Under the pieces are notes generated by a model, which was given only the letters and a program-made list of their open reading frames with translations, was not told the DNA's origin and made no database searches. This document shows positions 50,649 to 60,660 of a stretch of 64,000 nt of DNA, piece after piece (the stretch's first letter is position 1; the number at the start of each line of letters is the position of its first letter). A program made the position numbers and the translations under genes. Source of the stretch: a bacterium UBP8_UBA817 (lineage in GTDB: Bacteria > Margulisbacteria > Marinamargulisbacteria > CAMDBA01). Location: positions 1 through 64,000 of the forward strand of contig CAMDBA010000006.1 in assembly GCA_945888995.1 (NCBI GenBank). The letters are read 5' to 3'.

Positions 50649-51434
50649 TTGCCGCGCATCGTCTTGGTAGATGCGGCTGGGGTTCTTTATCTGGATACGG
50701 AGGCGATTCCGGGTGCTGGTGCCGGTATCCGGTATCTGAAGGAAAATGGCGTGCGGGTATTTTGCGTGACAAATAATACCTGCCAGCATCCGTCGCTGAT
50801 TACCCAGATGCTAGCAAAAAAAGACGTCCTATTTAAGGAGGATGAGATTATTTCTTCCGGATTCGGCCTGCAGATGGATGAGGAAGTCCATTCGCTTGTT
50901 TCGGGTAAAAAAATCTTTGTTTATGGGAAAGACACGTCGTTTTTTTATATAGAGGCTGCGGGGGGGCATCGTGTGGACCGGATTGAAGAGGCGGAAGCCG
51001 TGGTTTTAACCTCGACAGTAGATGAGCGGCATGATATTCGATTTACAATGCTCAGGCAGTCTTTGGCGGAGCATCCGCGCCCTGTTATCTGTTCGAATCC
51101 TGATCGGCTGGTGGCTACTCCGAATGGGCTTGCCACCGTGATTGGTCATGATGCTGCCATATTGGAAGCGGATGGAATCCCGGTTTACTGGATGGGGAAA
51201 CCGTATCCCGAATTTTGTCATGTGGTGCGCAAGTATCTTCAGAAAAAAGGATTGGTCCTCGGACACGCCGACATTTTTTTTGATGACAATTATCATAATG
51301 TTGCGATGATGGCGGGAACACTAGGCATCAATGGCTGCCTGGTTCATAAAACCGGAATTTCCGCCGGTATTCCTCTTGAAGATCTGATCCCGAATCCGGC
51401 AGTTGGATATGCAGTGGATTCTTTTTGCATATAA
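50649..51434 (+). CDS. HAD-superfamily protein, NagD-like, with altered catalytic motif
   Basis: 261 residues of the HAD IIA (NagD) type: VTNNTCQHPSLITQML after the first motif, the cap domain, and KGLVLGHADIFFDDNYHNV at the C-terminal motif IV. Motif I reads VLVDAAGVLY: the nucleophile Asp is present but the second Asp of DxDG is Ala. DxAG is known in phosphonatase-type HADs. Motif IV reads DDN, unlike the usual GDxxxTD. It may not be a simple phosphatase. TTG start; no good ribosome-binding site. Confidence 0.78.
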   Translation: MPRIVLVDAAGVLYLDTEAIPGAGAGIRYLKENGVRVFCVTNNTCQHPSLITQMLAKKDVLFKEDEIISSGFGLQMDEEVHSLVSGKKIFVYGKDTSFFYIEAAGGHRVDRIEEAEAVVLTSTVDERHDIRFTMLRQSLAEHPRPVICSNPDRLVATPNGLATVIGHDAAILEADGIPVYWMGKPYPEFCHVVRKYLQKKGLVLGHADIFFDDNYHNVAMMAGTLGINGCLVHKTGISAGIPLEDLIPNPAVGYAVDSFCI

Positions 51435-51588
51435 CTCTCTTATTTGTCTTTTCTATTTAGATAGACGGTCCGGGTTTAATTAGATATATATTGCGTGAAA
51501 TTATATATAAGGCTGATCCGATAACAAATACCGGGTGTTTTGATGAATTGACACTTTGTTAAGCCGAGGTAGGGTAGACTATGATATT

Positions 51589-54525
51589 ATGGGCCTGATG
51601 GGATATCTGTATATAGGAATCATTGGAGCGAATGGTCTTTTGACTTTCCTTCCTCTTCTGTCTGGCGGGAAGAAAATATCTCATTGGGCATTTTCTTTGA
51701 CCGTGCTCGCAATCTCTTGGTGGATGCTCTGCATGTACCAGACGTCTCTCGGCCTTTCAAATATCTTATTTTGGGAGCGGGGTTTGCTGCTGGCCCAAGT
51801 GCTTCTGCCGGCTAGTTTGCTTGTTTTCTTGCTTCATTATCCCCGACATTTTTGTCGTCTTTCCTGGCATTGGTTTTTGCTATTTTTACCGCCGCTGGCC
51901 TTGATCCCCCTCATTCGACATCCAGCCGTTCTCCAGGCGGATTTTACGGCGGTCGCGCTTCACCATGGGTCGCTCTATGCACTGTTTTGGGGATATTTTT
52001 TAATCTATACAGCTGCCGGTATCTTTGTGATGATCCGAGGACTTTCACGCTATCACGGTCTGGATCGACTGAAGTTTCAATACATCTTTTATAGTTTATG
52101 TATTTCTTTGGGGCTTATTTTTTTATGCAGCGTTATTTTGCCTCTTTTCGGGATTTCCGAATTTGTCAGGCTTGGACCGTTGTTTTCGAGTGTGTTTATT
52201 TTTACGACGATTTTTTCTCTTCTTAAATACCGCCTGATGAACCTTCGCGTGCTACTGAGAAAAAGTGCGTTTTACGGTCTTTTGATTTTAGTTTTATCAG
52301 TGCTGATGACGGTTCTCATCTTTGTGGCAGGCAAGCTTTTGGAAACTACGTTTGGCCTGAATCAGCTTTTGACGACTATTTTAGCTTCAACTATTTCGGT
52401 AATCTTGCTGCAATTATTGAGAAAATGGTTGGATCATATTACCCATCGGCTTTTCAGAAAAAAGGGCCAAGGATACTATAAAACACTATCGGAAGTCGGC
52501 GATTCCTTATCTCATATTATGGATATGGGGGGGATATTTGATACCTTGGTCAATGCTTTGCCCCGTGCCATGACGGTGGCTAATGCAGCGTTATACGCCC
52601 GTGCCGATTCTGGTGATTTCATTCTCAAATCGTCGCTAAATGGGGGGCAGGAATCGCTTTTATCTCCACATACCGCTGTTATATCGCGTCTGCAAAAAAC
52701 GCGGCATGCGCTTTTAAAAGAAGAAATCGAATATCATTATGATCGGTGCAGTGATGCTGCGAAGCGGACTTCTTATAAGCATATTCTACAGAATTTAGAA
52801 GGCCTGAATGCGGTTGCCGGGTTTCCGGTTATTTGTCGGGGCCGGATTGAAGCGGTGTTGTTTCTGGGTGAAAAATTATCCGGAGAAGTGTATACCGACC
52901 GTGATATGTCGCTTTTGGAAACGATTGCCCAGCAAGCCGCGACGGCGCTGCAAAATGCCAAGCATCACACCAGTCTTCATTACCATATCCGGGAATTGGA
53001 GCGCCGTTATGAATTATCGAAGTCGATCGGGCGGACGCTTAATCCTGCTGAGATGTTGACTCGTATCAGCGCGCTTTTGGTTGAATTATTTCCATTTGAG
53101 CGGGTGGTGATGTTATCTCCGAACGATCAGGATCAGTTTGACTCTGAAGCATACGGCGTGATGGTGTCTTTCGAGCCGGGTTCCGAACTCAAATCGGCCA
53201 TGGTTGATGGGATGATTTTAATTTCTTCCGAGCTGGATATCGTCCGCTATCCCGAGGCTGCCACCTTGGCCAAATTTGTGGAAGCCTTATTTCCCGGGCA
53301 TTCGTTCTTTTTGGTGCCGTTTTCGTCTTATTCGGATTTAAATGCCTTGGCCATCGGGATTTGTACGAAATCCGATTTAGAGTCGGTGAATCGCACTTTT
53401 CTTGCGACCTTAGCCCTGGATATCAGTGCGACGCTTAATCATGGCATTCTTTACGATCAGGTTTTAACGATGCGGGATTCTTTGCAGGAAGTGTTGGAGA
53501 GTATGGGGAGTGGTGTCATCGTACTGGATTCGTCGCTACGGTTGTTAAAGCTCAATATGCGGGCCCGTGAGATTCTGGGAATTAAAAATTCTGAAACGAT
53601 GCTTAATCAGGATATTCGAGAACTGGCGCCGTTTCAGAGGTATGTCTCTAGTTTTGAAGGAACTTTGGAATCCGGTCACTGTGTAAATCAGGAAGTCAAA
53701 ATTGAAAATGGCCTTCAGACGACATATTATTCTCTATCCATTGGTATTTTACATCGATTGCCTTCGGAAAAAGGCGGCCTTATTGCCGTTTTTTCGGATA
53801 TTACACCGGTTAAAGAACTGCAACTGCAAATCGAGCAATCGAATCGCCTTTCGTCTTTGGGCGTGATGGCGGCGGGCATTGCGCATGAGATTAAAAATCC
53901 ACTGACATCGCTTAAGCTTTACGTTCAATCGGTGATTGCCAATTGGGAAGATATCGATTTTCGAGATCGATTTATTCAGACGGTGCCACATCAGCTGAAC
54001 CGGATCGATAAATTATCGCAATCTCTATTAAAGCTTGGAAAATCTCAATCTTTGGAATTGGGGGAATTGCCTTTAAATGCGGTATTTGACGAGCTATTAT
54101 TGCTCTTAGAAGGAGAGCGAAAAATGTATAATGCGCGTATCCTGACTGAATTTGCCGATAATTATATAGTGGTGATCGATAAGGATCAGATTTTGCAGGT
54201 GATGTTGAATTTGACCTTAAATGCTTTGCAGGCCTTGCCCGAAAAAGGGGGGGAGCTTACATTGCGGACACGGCTGATTCCGCATAACGGGTATGTGGAA
54301 ATCTGTGTATGCGACAATGGTGTGGGTATTCCGAAGGCATTTTTACCTCGTCTTTTTGATCCGTTTTTTACCACGAAGAAGAAGGGGACGGGCTTAGGGC
54401 TTTCGCTGGTCTATAAAATGATCGAATATCACCGTGGAAAAATTATGGTTGAATCCGAAGAAGGCCAAGGCACAACATTCAAACTGTATCTTCCGACGCC
54501 GAAGGCGGTGGCGGAGAAGTTATAG
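51589..54525 (+). CDS. Membrane sensor histidine kinase, 7TM-GAF-PAS-HisKA-HATPase
   Basis: About 978 residues. The N-terminal ~280 have seven to nine hydrophobic helices (ALFWGYFLIYTAAGIFVMIR), a histidine-kinase 7TM-type sensor. One or two GAF domains follow (~310-460, with QAATALQNAKHH), then PAS (~640-740), then HisKA with the phospho-His in IAHEIKNPLTSLK and HATPase (NGVGIPKAFLPRLFDPFFTTKKKGTGLGLSL). The H-box is of the NtrB/AtoS type, so a sigma-54 response regulator partner would be expected; none is adjacent. ATG 51589 is chosen; TTG 51556 is an alternative. Confidence 0.88.
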   Translation: MGLMGYLYIGIIGANGLLTFLPLLSGGKKISHWAFSLTVLAISWWMLCMYQTSLGLSNILFWERGLLLAQVLLPASLLVFLLHYPRHFCRLSWHWFLLFLPPLALIPLIRHPAVLQADFTAVALHHGSLYALFWGYFLIYTAAGIFVMIRGLSRYHGLDRLKFQYIFYSLCISLGLIFLCSVILPLFGISEFVRLGPLFSSVFIFTTIFSLLKYRLMNLRVLLRKSAFYGLLILVLSVLMTVLIFVAGKLLETTFGLNQLLTTILASTISVILLQLLRKWLDHITHRLFRKKGQGYYKTLSEVGDSLSHIMDMGGIFDTLVNALPRAMTVANAALYARADSGDFILKSSLNGGQESLLSPHTAVISRLQKTRHALLKEEIEYHYDRCSDAAKRTSYKHILQNLEGLNAVAGFPVICRGRIEAVLFLGEKLSGEVYTDRDMSLLETIAQQAATALQNAKHHTSLHYHIRELERRYELSKSIGRTLNPAEMLTRISALLVELFPFERVVMLSPNDQDQFDSEAYGVMVSFEPGSELKSAMVDGMILISSELDIVRYPEAATLAKFVEALFPGHSFFLVPFSSYSDLNALAIGICTKSDLESVNRTFLATLALDISATLNHGILYDQVLTMRDSLQEVLESMGSGVIVLDSSLRLLKLNMRAREILGIKNSETMLNQDIRELAPFQRYVSSFEGTLESGHCVNQEVKIENGLQTTYYSLSIGILHRLPSEKGGLIAVFSDITPVKELQLQIEQSNRLSSLGVMAAGIAHEIKNPLTSLKLYVQSVIANWEDIDFRDRFIQTVPHQLNRIDKLSQSLLKLGKSQSLELGELPLNAVFDELLLLLEGERKMYNARILTEFADNYIVVIDKDQILQVMLNLTLNALQALPEKGGELTLRTRLIPHNGYVEICVCDNGVGIPKAFLPRLFDPFFTTKKKGTGLGLSLVYKMIEYHRGKIMVESEEGQGTTFKLYLPTPKAVAEKL

Positions 54526-54538
54526 TGTTTCGGACGAT

Positions 54539-55099
54539 TTAGGATTTTTTCTTGAGAAGATAATAAAACGTACAATCCGCTTTTTTTATTCGATGAAGTG
54601 TGATTCCAAATTCTTTTTTTGGCACGTCATATTCTTGCTCTCTATTAATCGGTACGATAAATGTCGCGTAAGGCGGAGAGATTTTCTTGAACGTCTCTAA
54701 TGCTTTAGGGATCTTGGCGAAGGCTTTGGCGGTATAAAAATGGCCGATGGCGCCACGCTTAGAATTGAATAGATCGATATCGCCTTCAAAGACGATAAGA
54801 TTTTCTAGGTTGAGTTCTCCTTTAATCCAGGTTAGGAATTGGCGCTTCTTGGATTTGGATTCAATGGCGTAGACTCGATTTTTCGGATTTGCGATGGCAA
54901 TAATGACGGCCGGAAGTCCTGATCCGGAACCCAGGTCGACGACGTTCACGGTCTCATTGCCGATGAGCTCAGCAATGTTGAGGGAATCTTGAATGTGAAA
55001 GTCCAGCTTGTCGTAGGCTTTGGCAGAGTAGATGTTGGTTTTTTGGTTATAGGTTTTCAGTCCGTTAACGTAGATTTCTAAAGCGGTCTCTAGGCTCAC
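54539..55099 (-). CDS. rsmG: 16S rRNA 7-methylguanosine methyltransferase RsmG
   Basis: 186 residues with the family motifs NIYSAKAYDKLDFHIQDSL, VVDLGSGSGLPAVIIAIANP and AIESKSKKRQFL. It methylates N7 of G527 in 16S rRNA. Its start overlaps the mnmG stop by four bases (gidA-gidB pair), a common origin-proximal operon. Confidence 0.96.
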   Translation of the reverse strand: MSLETALEIYVNGLKTYNQKTNIYSAKAYDKLDFHIQDSLNIAELIGNETVNVVDLGSGSGLPAVIIAIANPKNRVYAIESKSKKRQFLTWIKGELNLENLIVFEGDIDLFNSKRGAIGHFYTAKAFAKIPKALETFKKISPPYATFIVPINREQEYDVPKKEFGITLHRIKKADCTFYYLLKKKS

Positions 55100-56949
55100 C
55101 GTGTCACCTGATGCCGCTCAATGTAGCCCAACAATACCATAATGTCGGCAGGGTTGATCCCGGCGATTTTTTTGGCTTCATAAAGGGTTTGCGGTTTAAA
55201 TCGGGCAAATTTTTCCCGACTTTCCGTACGAAGCCCTTGGATACTGTCGTACGGAATTGAATGGGGAAGTTGTCTCATTTCGAGCTGGGTTACTTTATCG
55301 ATGTCCCGTTTTTGTTTAGTTAGGTACCCTTCATATTTAATTTCGACCATTGCGCGGTTGGCTATTTCTCGGTCTTCGTCTGCAATCATCCCTGCCGCCA
55401 CTAAATCCTGGATTTGAACTTCGGGACGTTTGAGTAAGGTGTGGATCGTGGTTTTTTCTTTGAGAGAAAAGGTGTTCATCAGATCTTCATTTGTTTTGGT
55501 TTTTTTCCAGCTTTCGGTAAATGCTTCGGTCCGGTTTTTAATGTCTCGGATTTGGCTGATTTCGGCTTTTGTAAGCATCCCGATGTCATGTGCAATTTCG
55601 CTAAGCCTGAAAATAGCGTTGTCCTGCCGGAGTATGAGACGATATTCGGAGCGGGATGTCAGCATACGGTAGGGTTCATAAATGTTTTTGGTGATTAAAT
55701 CATCGATCATGGTGCCGATATAAGAATTTTCCCGTTTGAGAATCAGCGGCGCTTTTCCTAATACGCTTAATCCTGCATTAATACCCGCAATAATACCTTG
55801 TCCCGCGGCTTCTTCGTACCCTGAGGTGCCGTTAATCTGACCGGCAAAGAAGAGATTTTTGATCGCCCGGGATTCCAGGCTCGGTAATAATTGGTCCGGG
55901 TAGATAAAATCATATTCGACCGCGTAGCCGAGTTTGATAATTTTGACAGCTTCTAATCCTACAATGGTTTTGAGGAAGGCTTCTTGCGCATGTTCGGGAA
56001 GAGAGGTGTTGAGCCCTTGCGCATAGATTTCATTTGTATCCAGGCCTTCAGGTTCAATGAAGATCTGGTGAGCATCTTTTTCGGAAAAACGAATGACTTT
56101 GTCTTCGATGGATGGACAATAGCGAGGGCCGACGCCTTCGATGACTTTTTGGAACATGGGCGATTGATCCAGGTTATCCAGAATGATTTGATGGGTGGCG
56201 GGGTTCGTATAGGTGAGATGGCAAAGCGCCTGGTTTTGATATTTGGTATTGTATGGTGTTTTGAACGAGAAATGTAAGAACTCGGAATCGCCGGGTTGCG
56301 GTGTCATGACGTCGTAATTAATCGAGCGGCTGTCCAGTCGTGGCGTTGTTCCAGTTTTGAGGCGTCCCAGGCGGAATCCGAGTTTCCTCAGTGAGTCGGA
56401 CAAGGTTTCTGCACTGAATTCCCCTACACGGCCTGCCGAAAAATTCTGAAGGCCGATGTGGACTTTACCTTTTAGAAATGTGCCGGTGGTGACGACGACC
56501 GCTTTTGCATAATATTTTTTTCCTAAATCGGTGGCCACGCCCACAACGCGATCATCTTCCACCAGTAATTCGTGAATCATCGCCTGACGAATGTCCAAGT
56601 TCGGCGTATTTTCCAATGTCCGCTTCATAAAGAGGTTATAGGCGCGTTTGTCGTTTTGAGCACGCAGGCATTGAACGGCGGGACCTTTGGATCGGTTCAA
56701 TATTTTCATTTGGATAAATGTCTGGTCCGCTGCTACACCCATTATGCCGCCGAGAGCGTCGACTTCTCCAACGATCTGCCCTTTAGCGGGACCGCCTATG
56801 GACGGGTTGCATGGCATCAGACCGATATTGTCCGAATTAATGGTGAAAACGAGGGTTTTACAACCGAGTTTTGCGGCGGCTGAACCCGCCTCACAGCCGG
56901 CATGTCCGGCTCCGATTACAATGACATCATAGTTTATAGTATCTGACAT
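55096..56949 (-). CDS. mnmG: tRNA uridine 5-carboxymethylaminomethyl modification enzyme MnmG
   Basis: FAD-dependent partner of MnmE in wobble uridine modification. 617 residues with GAGHAGCEA at the FAD site, GLMPCNPSIGGPAKGQ, CLRAQNDKRAYN, TGTFLKG and GQINGTSGYEEAAGQG. Complete and of normal length. mnmE begins to appear at the right edge of the window, seven kilobases away on the same strand. Confidence 0.98.
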   Translation of the reverse strand: MSDTINYDVIVIGAGHAGCEAGSAAAKLGCKTLVFTINSDNIGLMPCNPSIGGPAKGQIVGEVDALGGIMGVAADQTFIQMKILNRSKGPAVQCLRAQNDKRAYNLFMKRTLENTPNLDIRQAMIHELLVEDDRVVGVATDLGKKYYAKAVVVTTGTFLKGKVHIGLQNFSAGRVGEFSAETLSDSLRKLGFRLGRLKTGTTPRLDSRSINYDVMTPQPGDSEFLHFSFKTPYNTKYQNQALCHLTYTNPATHQIILDNLDQSPMFQKVIEGVGPRYCPSIEDKVIRFSEKDAHQIFIEPEGLDTNEIYAQGLNTSLPEHAQEAFLKTIVGLEAVKIIKLGYAVEYDFIYPDQLLPSLESRAIKNLFFAGQINGTSGYEEAAGQGIIAGINAGLSVLGKAPLILKRENSYIGTMIDDLITKNIYEPYRMLTSRSEYRLILRQDNAIFRLSEIAHDIGMLTKAEISQIRDIKNRTEAFTESWKKTKTNEDLMNTFSLKEKTTIHTLLKRPEVQIQDLVAAGMIADEDREIANRAMVEIKYEGYLTKQKRDIDKVTQLEMRQLPHSIPYDSIQGLRTESREKFARFKPQTLYEAKKIAGINPADIMVLLGYIERHQVTR

Positions 56950-56970
56950 GGGTTTTTTTCCTTAAAAATA

Positions 56971-58203
56971 TTACTTCAGGCCAAAAAATTTGGATACGTT
57001 GACCCGAACACCGACCGAATACGATTGGTCATAATAGCCGAGGCTATTATACACACGTTTAATATTAAATAAGTAGTCGTAGGCGCCGCCTGTCAGATAT
57101 AAAAACTCTGCGGTTTCGGTTCCGTATCCCGGGTTCGCACCAGTGGCGAACGTTTGAACATAATTAACAACTCCGACGACATTAAACAGCGGCCTCCACC
57201 CTAAAGACGCCGTTAGCGAAGGCGGAATGTTGTTATATAGTTCAATGGAAATTTCGCTGCGGATGTAGTTGTTGAGATTGAAGCCCGCAAAGCCGAAGAT
57301 CCCTTCGGTATTACTTGACCGAGGGGTGAGTGCTAATGGATTCGATTCATAGAAATCGTTAAAATAGCCGGGTAAAAATCGGGTACCAAATGACCGGTAT
57401 TCCAGCCGATAATCAAAGAATGGATCTGCGGTTCCGCCAAACCCCATTGCCCATCCTGAGCCCCGACCCGACAAGGTGGCGTATTCCGAATACAGTCTGA
57501 ATAACGGTCCGAAAACCGGCAAGGTTAAGTCGGTCGAATATCCGGTGACCGGTGGGGAAAGGGTGCTGCCGTCTTGATTAAAGACGCCGTTAGAATCGTT
57601 TGCCCAATTCATGCCGAGTATCAGATCTTTGCCGAACCCCACATTGGATATGATTGGGAAAGACGTTCTGATTGCACTGAATTCAGACCCGGTTTTTAAG
57701 GCTTCAATGTTAAATTTCCCGATTGTTACGTGTCCTGAGAGCCCTCCTTTTTCAGCTGTAAAAAGCGTACTTCCCGCAGTTCCCGAATCATAGTTTCTAA
57801 CCATCAGGCCAGTGCCGTAGGTGACGTAGCGGAGCCTTCCCCATTTTGCGCCGAAATCGGGGGTCTCATAATAGAGGGATCTCAGAACCAGCGGCTGAAG
57901 GTCTTTATTGAAGGGAACTCCCGAATGATCTCCGATTGCTGTATAGCTGTTTAAGTCAAAGCCGACTCCGACAGGTCCGATATTGAAATCCGGATTTAAT
58001 GCAGCGCGAAAATAAGACGTATCTTTAATCGTCAGGACTTCTAATGTGCTTTTGAGTCCGGGTGATTCAATGTATCGCTGGGGGGCATCGCTGAATGTTG
58101 AAGTCTGGTTCTCAAAATCAGATAGATGGTAGGTTCTCGCATATGCGGCCATGCTCAGTGCGATTAGGAATAATAGTGTGAATAATGTGCTTATTTTCAA
58201 CAT
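56971..58203 (-). CDS. Predicted outer-membrane beta-barrel protein
   Basis: 410 residues, unrecognised family. N-terminal signal peptide (LFTLLFLIALSMAAYA), then alternating aromatic/polar beta strands rich in Gly, Tyr, Phe and Asn (RLRYVTYGTGLMVRNYDSG, YRLEYRSFGTRFLPGYF), ending VGVRVNVSKFFGLK. This pattern is typical of a barrel, although the last residue is Lys, not Phe. It lies 21 bp upstream of mnmG on the same strand. Confidence 0.7.
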   Translation of the reverse strand: MLKISTLFTLLFLIALSMAAYARTYHLSDFENQTSTFSDAPQRYIESPGLKSTLEVLTIKDTSYFRAALNPDFNIGPVGVGFDLNSYTAIGDHSGVPFNKDLQPLVLRSLYYETPDFGAKWGRLRYVTYGTGLMVRNYDSGTAGSTLFTAEKGGLSGHVTIGKFNIEALKTGSEFSAIRTSFPIISNVGFGKDLILGMNWANDSNGVFNQDGSTLSPPVTGYSTDLTLPVFGPLFRLYSEYATLSGRGSGWAMGFGGTADPFFDYRLEYRSFGTRFLPGYFNDFYESNPLALTPRSSNTEGIFGFAGFNLNNYIRSEISIELYNNIPPSLTASLGWRPLFNVVGVVNYVQTFATGANPGYGTETAEFLYLTGGAYDYLFNIKRVYNSLGYYDQSYSVGVRVNVSKFFGLK

Positions 58204-58245
58204 AACAGACCCCTCTAATTAGTAGAGTTACTATAACACTTCGAC

Positions 58246-59265
58246 CTATTTTTTTCGAAGATCAGGCTTTGAGGCGTTAAATAGTCCTCCCAGTTTGTCC
58301 AAAATTCCGGATTCTGGTGCGGTATTGGAGACCTCTTTGACGGAACCGAAGAATGTTTTAGGGTATTTTTGACGCAGATCTTTGGTGAGCTTGCGGACTT
58401 CAGGCGATTTTTTGGCTAATTTATGAATATCGACCATCACCTCTTTGGGGTCTATTTTTTCCAGAAGCATGATCAGCTTGTCTTTTTTAAGATTTTTTGA
58501 CGATCCGAGGGCGATGACAACATAAGGGAGACAGGGTTTGCCGATACGCAGCAGGGCATCTTCGGCTTGTTGGGAAATTAATTGTGACGGCGCGGCAAAA
58601 GTTTCGACGACAATCGGATAGGTGATATTTGGGCCGATTTGATTGAGCGCGGCAATAATAATCCGGCGTGCGGAGCTATTTTTAAAGGCGGTAATCAAGC
58701 TGGGTACTGACCGCTTACTTTTCATCAGCCCGAGAAAAACGATGGCATTTTTCTGTACATCCGGTTTTTCAATCGCTTTTACCAAAATATCTTCCGCATC
58801 CGGTCCGCCTATCCGATAGAGTAATTCCACCACGCGATTAGACACCACCCAGTTGTTATTAGTTAGAATTTCACGTTCAAGTTCCGGTAAGATTTCGGTT
58901 CCGATTGAAATTAAGATGCTGGCGATCTGCTTCCGGATCTCAGGGTTATAGTGTACGAATTGTTTGGTTAGTTCTTTGGCGAAATATTTTCCTAATTTGG
59001 CCAATGCTTTGACGGTGTTTTTTTTGACATGCAGGTCTTCATCGCAGATTAATTCCACTAGAGGAGTGACTGCGCGCTCGTCTCCGATATCGCCGAGTTT
59101 TTCTGCCACGATCCATCGGACGACCCACTCGGGATCTTTTAGATACGCGACAAGCGGCTTTACATAATTGGTATCATCCATGCCGCGGATTTCAACGATT
59201 GCATCCCATCGGGTGTCTTCTTCTCTTAAGCGGTTAATTAAATGATCGAGTGAAAATTCAGCCAG
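58246..59265 (-). CDS. HEAT-repeat protein, probable CTG start
   Basis: About 339 residues of tandem HEAT/PBS-lyase-type repeats (PLVAYLKDPEWVVRWIVAEK; PLVELICDEDLHVKKNTVKA), likely a protein-binding scaffold. The first ATG is at 59181, but the frame continues upstream for 28 codons with repeat-like sequence (LDHLINRLREEDTRWDAIVE). AGGAG lies six bases before a CTG at 59265, directly after the radA stop. I infer a CTG start and coupling with radA. Partner unknown. Confidence 0.75.
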   Translation of the reverse strand: MAEFSLDHLINRLREEDTRWDAIVEIRGMDDTNYVKPLVAYLKDPEWVVRWIVAEKLGDIGDERAVTPLVELICDEDLHVKKNTVKALAKLGKYFAKELTKQFVHYNPEIRKQIASILISIGTEILPELEREILTNNNWVVSNRVVELLYRIGGPDAEDILVKAIEKPDVQKNAIVFLGLMKSKRSVPSLITAFKNSSARRIIIAALNQIGPNITYPIVVETFAAPSQLISQQAEDALLRIGKPCLPYVVIALGSSKNLKKDKLIMLLEKIDPKEVMVDIHKLAKKSPEVRKLTKDLRQKYPKTFFGSVKEVSNTAPESGILDKLGGLFNASKPDLRKK

Positions 59266-59266
59266 G

Positions 59267-60628
59267 TTACTCTCCTAGGAAGCGTGTGACCGCGTCTCTG
59301 ATGTGATTGACATAATAGGGTTGGATGGTGGCTTTTGCTGGAAAATTTTTTCGGTTTTTTTCGGGTAGGAGGCAGGCGGAAAATCCCATGTTCTGTAATT
59401 CCGTGATTCGTTTTTCAATATTACCCACCGCGCGAATTTCTCCTGTTAGCCCAACTTCTCCGATAACACCTATTTTAGCGGTCATTGATTTTTCAAACAA
59501 TGACGAGGCAATTGATAAAATAATTCCCAGGTCTAACCCGGGTTCGGAAAGCTTGAATCCACCGACGATATTGAGAAAAATGTCTTTACCACCTAACTTC
59601 ACGCGGAGCAGTTTTTCCATTGTTGCAATCATGAGACTGGCCCGGTTGCTGTCAACACCCAGAAAACTGCGTTTTGCCATGCCGTATCCGGATTCTACAA
59701 CCAGGGCTTGCAGTTCGACCAGGAGGGCTCTGTTGCCTTCCAAAATCGGGACAATGCTGGAACCTGGATTTTGGAAGGTTACTTCATCGATAAAGAGTTC
59801 TGACGGTTTCAGGATTTCGGCTAGCCCCGAGGCCACCATCTGAAAAATGCCAATTTCCGCCGTTGAGGCATACCTGTTTTTAAAACATCGCAGAATCCGG
59901 TATTGCTGATTCGGTTCTCCCTCAAAAAAGAGGATAACGTCGACGAGATGTTCCAATACTTTGGGTCCTGCGAGGCTGCCGTCTTTGGTAATGTGTCCGA
60001 TAACCAGGGCGCATGAGCCGAGTTCTTTAATCCATTTAATTAATTCGGACGTGCAATACCGAACCTGGGAAATACTCCCGGTCGGCGACGTCAGGTCGGG
60101 ATGTGCCATTACTTGGATGGAGTCCAGGATAACGAAGTCGGGTTTTTCGGTTCGGATAACAGTTAATATGTCGGCCATATCGGTTTCGACCAGGATCAGC
60201 AGAGACGGTGGGTTTGGGCCTAGCCGTTTGGCTCTTAAAAAGAGCTGGGACGCGGATTCTTCGCCGGAGATATACAGCACTTTGTGCCCGGTTGCCGCGA
60301 TTTTCTGAGCGAGCTGCAAAGACAGGGTGGATTTTCCGATACCGGGTTCGCCGCCGAGCAGGCAAACGGAGCCTTTTACGAAACCGGTTCCTAAGACGCG
60401 GTCGACTTCTCTGAAGTAAGAGGAGATCGTTTCTTCAGGATACACTTTAACCGCGCTGATCGGGATAGCCGTTTTAACAAGCTGTGTGGCCCGGACGCCA
60501 GATTTAGAAAGAATAACTTCTTCTTGAATACTGTTCCAGGTTTCGCAACCATCACATTTTCCTTGCCAGCGGGAATAGGGTGCCTGGCAATTTTGGCAGA
60601 TAAACTGAACCTTTCTTTTTTCGGTCAA
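59267..60628 (-). CDS. radA: DNA repair protein RadA
   Basis: 453 residues: N-terminal C4 zinc finger (Cys11, 14, 25, 28), RecA-like ATPase with GEPGIGKST (93-101), the RadA-specific KNRYAS motif (usual form KNRFG), and the C-terminal Lon-like domain. It acts in branch migration and recombination. It lies between clpC and the HEAT gene on the same strand; clpC-radA adjacency is common. Confidence 0.96.
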   Translation of the reverse strand: MTEKRKVQFICQNCQAPYSRWQGKCDGCETWNSIQEEVILSKSGVRATQLVKTAIPISAVKVYPEETISSYFREVDRVLGTGFVKGSVCLLGGEPGIGKSTLSLQLAQKIAATGHKVLYISGEESASQLFLRAKRLGPNPPSLLILVETDMADILTVIRTEKPDFVILDSIQVMAHPDLTSPTGSISQVRYCTSELIKWIKELGSCALVIGHITKDGSLAGPKVLEHLVDVILFFEGEPNQQYRILRCFKNRYASTAEIGIFQMVASGLAEILKPSELFIDEVTFQNPGSSIVPILEGNRALLVELQALVVESGYGMAKRSFLGVDSNRASLMIATMEKLLRVKLGGKDIFLNIVGGFKLSEPGLDLGIILSIASSLFEKSMTAKIGVIGEVGLTGEIRAVGNIEKRITELQNMGFSACLLPEKNRKNFPAKATIQPYYVNHIRDAVTRFLGE

Positions 60629-60660
60629 GGGGACAATATCCCTTCGAACTTACACCTTAT

